A stretch of DNA of 64,000 nt from positions 30,933 to 94,932 of the forward strand of contig NZ_JAUQOP010000021.1 of NCBI RefSeq assembly GCF_030580855.1, written 5' to 3'. The notes below the pieces were generated by a model. That model was not told where the DNA came from, ran no database searches, and saw only the letters and a program-made list of their open reading frames with translations. Each line of letters begins with the position of its first letter. Position 1 is the stretch's first letter. Both the position numbers and the translations under genes were made by a program. Origin of the DNA: Pseudomonas citrullilanati (GTDB lineage Bacteria; Pseudomonadota; Gammaproteobacteria; Pseudomonadales; Pseudomonadaceae). This document shows, piece by piece, positions 58,910 through 64,000 of this stretch.

Positions 58910-59325
58910 GGGGCTCGCGGCGGCAATGTAGGGTCATTGGGAGCGGCAGGGGGCGTCGTTGTCGGGGCCGGCTCCACCGGTTTGGCGGGTTCGACCGGTG
59001 CCTGCACCGCATCGGTCGCCGGCGCTTGCGGGGCAATCGTCGGTTCGACCGCAGGCACGACCGGCGTCGGTTCCTGCTGGGTCGGCGTGAGGATTTTCCG
59101 CGCTTCCTGCTCCAGGGACAGGATGTGTTCGTTGTGCAGTTGCCGACGGATGTCGTCGGCACCGATTTCACGTTCGACTTCCTGTTTGATCGCATTGAAG
59201 CTGCGCTTCAGGCGCCCGATCCACAGGCCGGCGGTGCGCGCGGCACCCGGCAGGCGCTCGGGCCCCAGGACCAGCAGGGCGACGAGGCCGACGAGCAGCA
59301 GTTCAGTGAAGCTGATCCCAAACAT
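58906..59325 (-). CDS. tatB: Twin-arginine translocase subunit TatB
   Basis: A 139-residue protein with one N-terminal helix ([21 protein letters not shown]), an amphipathic helix and a Pro/Ala/Thr-rich tail ([15 protein letters not shown]). It forms the recognition complex with TatC. The gap after tatA is 10 bases and the stop overlaps tatC. Confidence 0.95.
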   Translation of the reverse strand: MFGISFTELLLVGLVALLVLGPERLPGAARTAGLWIGRLKRSFNAIKQEVEREIGADDIRRQLHNEHILSLEQEARKILTPTQQEPTPVVPAVEPTIAPQAPATDAVQAPVEPAKPVEPAPTTTPPAAPNDPTLPPRAP

Positions 59326-59335
59326 TAGTCAGTGC

Positions 59336-59623
59336 TCACGAGTCTTTGCGGGTCGGCTCTTCGACTTTCTGGGCCTGCACGTCGATGGTGTGCGGCGCAT
59401 TCACAGGCTGGGCCGCCTGGGGATGGACAGGTTGGGCCGGCTGTACCGGTTGCGCCGGTGCCGCCGTCGGGTCGGCCGGCTTCTCGTCATCGTTCATGGC
59501 CTTGCGAAAGCCCTTGATCGACTCGCCGACATCGGTGCCGAGGTTCTTCAGTTTCTTGGTGCCGAACACCAGCACCACGACGACCAGGATGACGATCCAG
59601 TGTTTCCAGTCAAAAATACCCAT
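59336..59623 (-). CDS. tatA: Twin-arginine translocase subunit TatA
   Basis: A 95-residue pore-forming subunit with one N-terminal membrane helix ([12 protein letters not shown]), the amphipathic helix [20 protein letters not shown] and a variable tail with repeated AQPV/QPV units. The tail is longer than in E. coli TatA homologues of 89 residues but otherwise normal. It follows hisE by 24 bases. Confidence 0.95.
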   Translation of the reverse strand: MGIFDWKHWIVILVVVVLVFGTKKLKNLGTDVGESIKGFRKAMNDDEKPADPTAAPAQPVQPAQPVHPQAAQPVNAPHTIDVQAQKVEEPTRKDS

Positions 59624-59647
59624 GTGGCTATTCCTCTCAAGAGTTGA

Positions 59648-59980
59648 TCAGGCGGACGGACGCGAGGCTTTCTCGACGTGCCCGGACAGACCGAAGCGAC
59701 GGTCCAGTTCATCCAGTACGGCCTGCGGATGCTGTCCCAGTTGGGCCAGCATGACCAGGCTGTGGAACCACAGGTCGGCGGTCTCGTAGATCACATCGCT
59801 GCAATCGCCGCTGAGGGCGGCGTCCTTGGCGGCGATGATGGTCTCGACCGACTCTTCGCCGACTTTTTCCAGAATCTTGTTCAAACCCTTGTGGTACAGG
59901 CTGGCGACATAGGAGCTGTCGGCCGCGGCGCCCTTGCGCTCTTCCAGCACCTGGGCCAGGCGGGTCAGGGTGTCACTCAT
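59648..59980 (-). CDS. hisE: Phosphoribosyl-ATP diphosphatase
   Basis: A 110-residue MazG-like enzyme of histidine biosynthesis that hydrolyses phosphoribosyl-ATP. The metal-binding [16 protein letters not shown] and [13 protein letters not shown] segments are present. ATG 59980 is inside the last codons of hisI (8-base overlap). It is separate from hisI, as in pseudomonads, not fused as in enterobacteria. Confidence 0.95.
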   Translation of the reverse strand: MSDTLTRLAQVLEERKGAAADSSYVASLYHKGLNKILEKVGEESVETIIAAKDAALSGDCSDVIYETADLWFHSLVMLAQLGQHPQAVLDELDRRFGLSGHVEKASRPSA

Positions 59981-60371
59981 GGGTATGTCCTGAATAGATG
60001 GCGTGCGGGTCCTTGAGCACCGGTTCGACGGTTTTCCAGTCGCCGTTCTCGAAGACGCGATAGAAGCAGCTTTGGCGGCCGGTATGGCAGGCGATTTCAC
60101 CGACCTGCTCGACCATCAGGATGATGACGTCGCCGTCGCAGTCCAGGCGCATCTCATGCAGGTGCTGCACGTGCCCGGACTCTTCACCCTTGCGCCACAG
60201 CTTGCCACGGGAACGTGACCAATAGATGGCGCGGTTCTCGGCGGCGGTCAGGGCCAATGCCTCGCGGTTCATCCAGGCCATCATCAATACGCGCCCGGTC
60301 TTGTGATCCTGGGCGATGGCCGGCACCAGGCCGTCAGCGTCCCACTTGATCTCGTCCTGCCAGTTTTTCAT
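59973..60371 (-). CDS. hisI: Phosphoribosyl-AMP cyclohydrolase
   Basis: A 132-residue metal enzyme that opens the adenine ring of phosphoribosyl-AMP. Signatures are [31 protein letters not shown], the DCDGD metal motif and [11 protein letters not shown]. The ATG at 60371 gives [11 protein letters not shown]; nine upstream codons in frame are less likely. It acts with hisE, whose start it overlaps. Confidence 0.96.
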   Translation of the reverse strand: MKNWQDEIKWDADGLVPAIAQDHKTGRVLMMAWMNREALALTAAENRAIYWSRSRGKLWRKGEESGHVQHLHEMRLDCDGDVIILMVEQVGEIACHTGRQSCFYRVFENGDWKTVEPVLKDPHAIYSGHTHE

Positions 60372-60452
60372 CTTCGACTCCGACAATGGGCCGCGCACTT
60401 CGAGTCGGCGGGCCCAGCGTTGAAACAGTGTGCCAGTGCGAACCGGTGCTGG

Positions 60453-62057
60453 CTATCGGCGAACGACCAGATACAAACCCACGGCCACCATGATCCCGGC
60501 CGGCCAGTGGCCCACCTGGCTCAACGGCCCGCCGGTGGCCAGCACCGCGCCGCCGCCCAGGTGAGCGGCGCCGAGCAGGCGCAGGAACCAGTCGTCCTTG
60601 CGCTTGTGCCAGGGCGGTGGTGGGTCCTGGGCATGGGGTTGGGACATCCGCTCCAGCAGGTCGCGGGTCATGTTGGCCAGGTGCGGGATCTGCTCGAACT
60701 GGCTCTGCACGTTGCCCAGCAAGGTGCGCGGGCTGACGCGTTCGCGCATCCAGCGTTCGAGGAACGGCTGGGCGGTGTTCCACAGGTCCAGGTCCGGGTA
60801 CAACTGGCGACCGAGGCCTTCGATGTTCAGCAAGGTCTTCTGCAGCAGCACCAGCTGTGGCTGGACCTCCATGTTGAAGCGGCGCGCGGTCTGGAACAGG
60901 CGCATCAGCACCTGGCCGAAGGAAATATCCTTTAACGGTTTTTCGAAGATCGGCTCGCATACGGTACGGATCGCCGCTTCGAATTCGTTGAGCTTGGTTT
61001 CGGCTGGCACCCAGCCAGAGTCGATGTGCAATTGGGCGACCCGGCGGTAGTCGCGCTTGAAGAAGGCGAACAGGTTGCGCGCCAGGTAATCCTGGTCCTC
61101 CGGGGTGAGGCTGCCGACGATGCCGCAGTCGATGGCGATGTACTGCGGGCTCCACGGCTGCACCGTGCTGACGAAGATGTTGCCCGGGTGCATGTCGGCG
61201 TGGAAGAAGCTGTCGCGGAACACCTGGGTGAAGAAGATTTCCACGCCGCGCTCGGCAAGCATCTTCATGTCCGTGCGCTGGTCGGCCAGGGTCGCCAGGT
61301 CGGTGACCTGGATGCCATAGATGCGCTCCATCACCAACACTTTCGGGCGGCACCAGTCCCAGTACACCTGCGGCACGTAGAGCAGCGGCGAGCCTTCGAA
61401 GTTGCGGCGCAGCTGACTGGCGTTGGCCGCCTCGCGCAGCAGGTCGAGTTCGTCGTAGATGGTTTTCTCGTAGTCCTGGACCACGTCCACCGGGTGCAGC
61501 AGGCGCGCGTCGGCCGAGAGCCGCTCGGCGGCCCGGGCGAGGATGAACAGCCACGCCAGGTCCTGGGCAATGACCGGCTTGAGGCCCGGGCGGATCACCT
61601 TGACCACCACCTCTTCGCCGCTCTTGAGTTGCGCGGCGTGCACCTGGGCCACGGAGGCCGAGGCCAGGGGCTCGACGTCGAAGCGCTTGAAGACTTCGCT
61701 GATCTTCTTGCCCAGTTGCGCTTCGATCAACGCCACCGACACCTTGGAATCGAACGGCGGCACCCGGTCTTGCAGCAGCATCAGCTCATCGGCGATGTCT
61801 TCGGGCAGCAGGTCGCGGCGGGTCGAGAGAATCTGCCCGAACTTGATGAAGATCGGTCCCAGGTCCTGCAAGGCCAGGCGCAGGCGCGCCCCGCGACTCA
61901 GCTCCAGGGGGCGGCGGGGCAGCCAGCGCCACGGCAGCACGAAACGCAGCGCCAGGAGAAACCAGGGCAACGGCAGGGCGAACAGCAGGTCATCGAGGCG
62001 GTAGCGAATCACGACGCGCTGGATGCGCAACAAACGGCGGACGGCAAGCAGCTTCAT
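60453..62057 (-). CDS. ubiB: Ubiquinone biosynthesis kinase-like protein UbiB
   Basis: A 534-residue atypical (ADCK/ABC1) kinase-like ATPase needed for ubiquinone synthesis. The family KxGQ motif is [16 protein letters not shown], with the AxR-type alanine-rich loop following; [12 protein letters not shown] is the catalytic loop. Two C-terminal hydrophobic segments anchor it in the inner membrane. It starts three bases after the ubiJ stop. Confidence 0.96.
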   Translation of the reverse strand: MKLLAVRRLLRIQRVVIRYRLDDLLFALPLPWFLLALRFVLPWRWLPRRPLELSRGARLRLALQDLGPIFIKFGQILSTRRDLLPEDIADELMLLQDRVPPFDSKVSVALIEAQLGKKISEVFKRFDVEPLASASVAQVHAAQLKSGEEVVVKVIRPGLKPVIAQDLAWLFILARAAERLSADARLLHPVDVVQDYEKTIYDELDLLREAANASQLRRNFEGSPLLYVPQVYWDWCRPKVLVMERIYGIQVTDLATLADQRTDMKMLAERGVEIFFTQVFRDSFFHADMHPGNIFVSTVQPWSPQYIAIDCGIVGSLTPEDQDYLARNLFAFFKRDYRRVAQLHIDSGWVPAETKLNEFEAAIRTVCEPIFEKPLKDISFGQVLMRLFQTARRFNMEVQPQLVLLQKTLLNIEGLGRQLYPDLDLWNTAQPFLERWMRERVSPRTLLGNVQSQFEQIPHLANMTRDLLERMSQPHAQDPPPPWHKRKDDWFLRLLGAAHLGGGAVLATGGPLSQVGHWPAGIMVAVGLYLVVRR

Positions 62058-62060
62058 GCG

Positions 62061-62678
62061 TTATCGCTTGGGTTCAAGGGATCGGGAAAGGCGCTCGAAA
62101 CGCGCCTCGAGTCGTTCCAGGTCAAGCTTGACCTGGTCCAGTTCATTGAAGCGGGCCTGGGCTTCGCGTTGGCCAACGAGCGTACGCGATTCTTCGGCCA
62201 GGTACTCGCTCAGGTTCTGCCCCAGGCTGGCGAACCCCTGGCGGTACCAGCGGGCGCGGCTGCGCAGGTGGCCGCCGAGCAGCTGGGTGGCCACCGGGCC
62301 GAGCCACCGGGAGACTTCATATTCCCAGTCCAGCTCCAGGTCCTGGAGCACCGCCGCCAGGTCCAGCAGCACGCCGCTGTCGCCGTCGAGCTCGACCTCG
62401 GGCCGATGCAGCACCGCCGTCTTGTCCTTGCTCAAGGCCAGGCTCAGCAGGCTCGACGCCGGGGCGCGCAAGGTACAGTCCGCCTCCGCCTCCCAGTGGG
62501 CGGCGAGCATCAGGCCTTCGTCGCTGGGCATCAGGAACAATCGCAGCGCCGGGCTGCGACAGTCGACGGCAATCACCTTGCCGCTCAAGTGCGCCAGGCG
62601 CGCCAGCGCCGTGCTGTCCAGGCGCAGGACGCGGTTGAGACCGAGTTCAACGCTGGCGAGCAGGCCGGTGAGCAGCAT
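62061..62678 (-). CDS. ubiJ: Ubiquinone biosynthesis accessory factor UbiJ
   Basis: A 205-residue protein with an N-terminal SCP2 lipid-binding domain (about 1-110) and a C-terminal coiled coil (DQVKLDLERLEARFERL). It is a lipid-binding part of the soluble Ubi complex. Its ATG shares a base with the ubiE stop (TGATG), so the genes are coupled. Confidence 0.93.
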   Translation of the reverse strand: MLLTGLLASVELGLNRVLRLDSTALARLAHLSGKVIAVDCRSPALRLFLMPSDEGLMLAAHWEAEADCTLRAPASSLLSLALSKDKTAVLHRPEVELDGDSGVLLDLAAVLQDLELDWEYEVSRWLGPVATQLLGGHLRSRARWYRQGFASLGQNLSEYLAEESRTLVGQREAQARFNELDQVKLDLERLEARFERLSRSLEPKR

Positions 62679-63448
62679 CAGGGCTTGATACCTCGGTGCA
62701 GGGCGACGATGCCGGCGGTCATGTTGTGGTAGGTCACGCGGTCGAAACCGGCGTCCACCATCATCGACTTCAGGGTTTCCTGGTTCGGGTGCATGCGGAT
62801 CGATTCGGCTAGGTAGCGGTAGCTTTCCGAGTCGTTGGTGATCAGCTTGCCCATCAGCGGCATGAAGGCGAACGAGTAGGCGTCGTAGGCCTTGGACATC
62901 AGCGCGTTGGTCGGCTTGGAGAACTCCAGCACCAGCAGGCGTCCGCCGGGCTTGAGCACCCGCAGCATCGAGCGCAGGGCATCTTCCTTGTGGGTGACGT
63001 TGCGCAGGCCGAAGGCGATGGTCACGCAGTCGAAATGGTTGTCCGGGAACGGCAGCTTCTCGGCGTCGGCCTGGACGAACTCGACATTGCCGGCCACCCC
63101 CAGGTCCAGCAGGCGGTCGCGACCGACCTTGAGCATGGACTCGTTGATGTCGGCGAGCACCACCTGGCCGGTCGGCCCGACGATGTGGGAAAACTTCTTC
63201 GTCAGGTCGCCGGTGCCGCCGGCGATGTCCAGCACGCGATTGCCGCTGCGCACGCCCGACAGCTCGATCGCGAAGCGCTTCCACAGGCGGTGCATGCCGC
63301 CCGAGAGCAGGTCGTTCATCAAGTCGTACTTGGCGGCTACCGAGTGGAACACCTCAGCGACTTTTTCCGCTTTCTGGCTTTCCGGCACGTTCTTGAAGCC
63401 GAAGTGAGTGGTGGGTTCGGCATCGCTGCCTTTGCGCTGATCAGTCAT
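62678..63448 (-). CDS. ubiE: Ubiquinone/menaquinone methyltransferase UbiE
   Basis: A 256-residue class I methyltransferase making the C-methylation in ubiquinone synthesis. The SAM motif is [11 protein letters not shown], followed by FGLRNV and [17 protein letters not shown]. The ATG at 63448 gives [18 protein letters not shown]; the upstream 21-codon extension includes FFFGDRD and is unlikely. It is the first gene of the minus-strand series ubiE-ubiJ-ubiB-hisI-hisE-tatABC-rsmE. Confidence 0.97.
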   Translation of the reverse strand: MTDQRKGSDAEPTTHFGFKNVPESQKAEKVAEVFHSVAAKYDLMNDLLSGGMHRLWKRFAIELSGVRSGNRVLDIAGGTGDLTKKFSHIVGPTGQVVLADINESMLKVGRDRLLDLGVAGNVEFVQADAEKLPFPDNHFDCVTIAFGLRNVTHKEDALRSMLRVLKPGGRLLVLEFSKPTNALMSKAYDAYSFAFMPLMGKLITNDSESYRYLAESIRMHPNQETLKSMMVDAGFDRVTYHNMTAGIVALHRGIKP

Positions 63449-63603
63449 ATCGCGGTCACCAAAAAAGAATGCGGGACATTCTAATCCCGGTGGAGGGCTT
63501 TGTCTTGGCAAGGCTGAAGGTAAGATGAACCACCGCCGGGACGTTTTGACGCAGCCAGGGTCTGAAACGTTCAGGCAAGTCCCGATAGAACAGGAGTCAC
63601 CCG

Positions 63604-63879
63604 ATGGCCCGTATTACTGTTGAACGTGCCCATGACCTGGGCAAGGAAGCGGCCCGTGCCAAGGCCGACAAGTTGGCGCAGAAGTTGTCCGATAGCTACG
63701 GCCTGGAGCCGCAATGGGTCGGTGACACGCTCAAGCTCAAGCGCTCCGGGGTCAAGGGCGAGGTGCACGTGGGCGAGGATTCGATTCGCGTCGAGGTCGA
63801 GCTGGGCATGTTGATGTCGGCGATGAGCGGGACGATCAAGGCGGAAATCGAGAAGGCCTTGGACAAGGCGTTGGTTTGA
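63604..63879 (+). CDS. Polyhydroxyalkanoic acid system family small protein
   Basis: A 91-residue basic protein of the family annotated as polyhydroxyalkanoic acid system protein (PA5062-like). The N-terminal [20 protein letters not shown] and C-terminal [20 protein letters not shown] are typical. It sits upstream of the PHA synthesis genes in pseudomonads, which would be just outside the window. The biochemical role is not established. The start is preceded by AACAGGAGTCACCCG. Confidence 0.88.
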   Translation: MARITVERAHDLGKEAARAKADKLAQKLSDSYGLEPQWVGDTLKLKRSGVKGEVHVGEDSIRVEVELGMLMSAMSGTIKAEIEKALDKALV

Positions 63880-63929
63880 TCTGATCGAAGGGGTGGGCGA
63901 GCACAGAACCAGAGTTCACCACCAACCTT

Positions 63930-64000
63930 GTGGGAGCGGGCTTGCTCGCGAATGCGTTGGGTCAGTCAATGTTGATGTTGGCTGACTAAAAGCATTCGCG
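63930..64000. repeat. REP element, pair cut by window end
   Basis: Copy at 63930-63951 with the GCGGGCTTGCTCGCGA variant. An inverted ...TTCGCG partner begins near 63993 and is cut by the end of the window. Confidence 0.78.

Overview
This window is chromosomal DNA from a fluorescent pseudomonad, most likely of the Pseudomonas fluorescens group. The high G+C content, the gene order, the many REP elements with the GTGGGAGCGAGCTTGCTCGCGAT core, and a hut cluster with an ABC histidine transporter all support this. Gene order follows the P. aeruginosa PAO1 region from about PA5062 (PHA-type small protein) to about PA5133 (envC/ctpA side), recalled from memory rather than aligned. I see no prophage, integron, insertion sequence, CRISPR array, rRNA or tRNA. 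It is mainly core genome, with accessory signal in the intergenic repeats, in duplicated genes and in a regulatory RNA locus.

Layout. (1) 75-5262, minus strand: cell-envelope genes (YibQ-like deacetylase, CtpA protease, EnvC amidase activator) and gpmI. (2) 5415-6606, plus strand: a cysteine-free rhodanese-fold protein, grxC and secB. (3) 6775-14346: trmL, a small membrane-anchored protein, then a nitrogen-control block. That block holds an NrsZ-type sRNA of three repeated modules with its own sigma-54 promoter, ntrC-ntrB, two DUF4124 paralogues, a periplasmic chorismate mutase and glnA with a sigma-54 promoter. (4) 14675-28592: thiI, typA, a YkgJ-type protein divergent from glgP, a 1210-residue DUF2339 membrane protein with a DUF3999 partner, fbp and a DUF924 gene. 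(5) 28721-31773: an amino-acid-type dCache chemoreceptor, a small lipoprotein and a lipocalin. (6) 31909-46824: the histidine utilisation cluster hutF / hutC-hutD / hutU, an NCS1 permease, hutXWV, hutH1, hutH2, hutI, hutG. (7) 47074-53133: pip, dtd, opgG, opgH. (8) 53332-57298: two tandem HBM-type chemoreceptors. (9) 57411-63448, minus strand: ubiE-ubiJ-ubiB-hisI-hisE-tatABC-rsmE. A PHA-system-type small protein (63604-63879) is transcribed the other way.

How it fits together. The nitrogen block reads as one regulon: NtrBC senses nitrogen status and activates glnA and the sRNA from -24/-12 promoters with upstream NtrC-like dyads. The hut cluster converts histidine through urocanate, formiminoglutamate and formylglutamate to glutamate, ammonia and formate. 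HutC appears to repress it at a TGTATATACA palindrome between hutF and hutC, and at a CTTGTA/TACAAG dyad over the predicted start of a sigma-54 promoter before hutU.

The most interesting observation is that hutH1 lacks exactly the Ala-Ser-Gly triplet that makes the MIO cofactor of histidine ammonia-lyase, while hutH2 beside it is canonical. Next come the NrsZ locus, the nearly identical signalling halves of the two tandem chemoreceptors, the rhodanese-fold protein without cysteine, and a REP pair apparently inserted into another REP pair.
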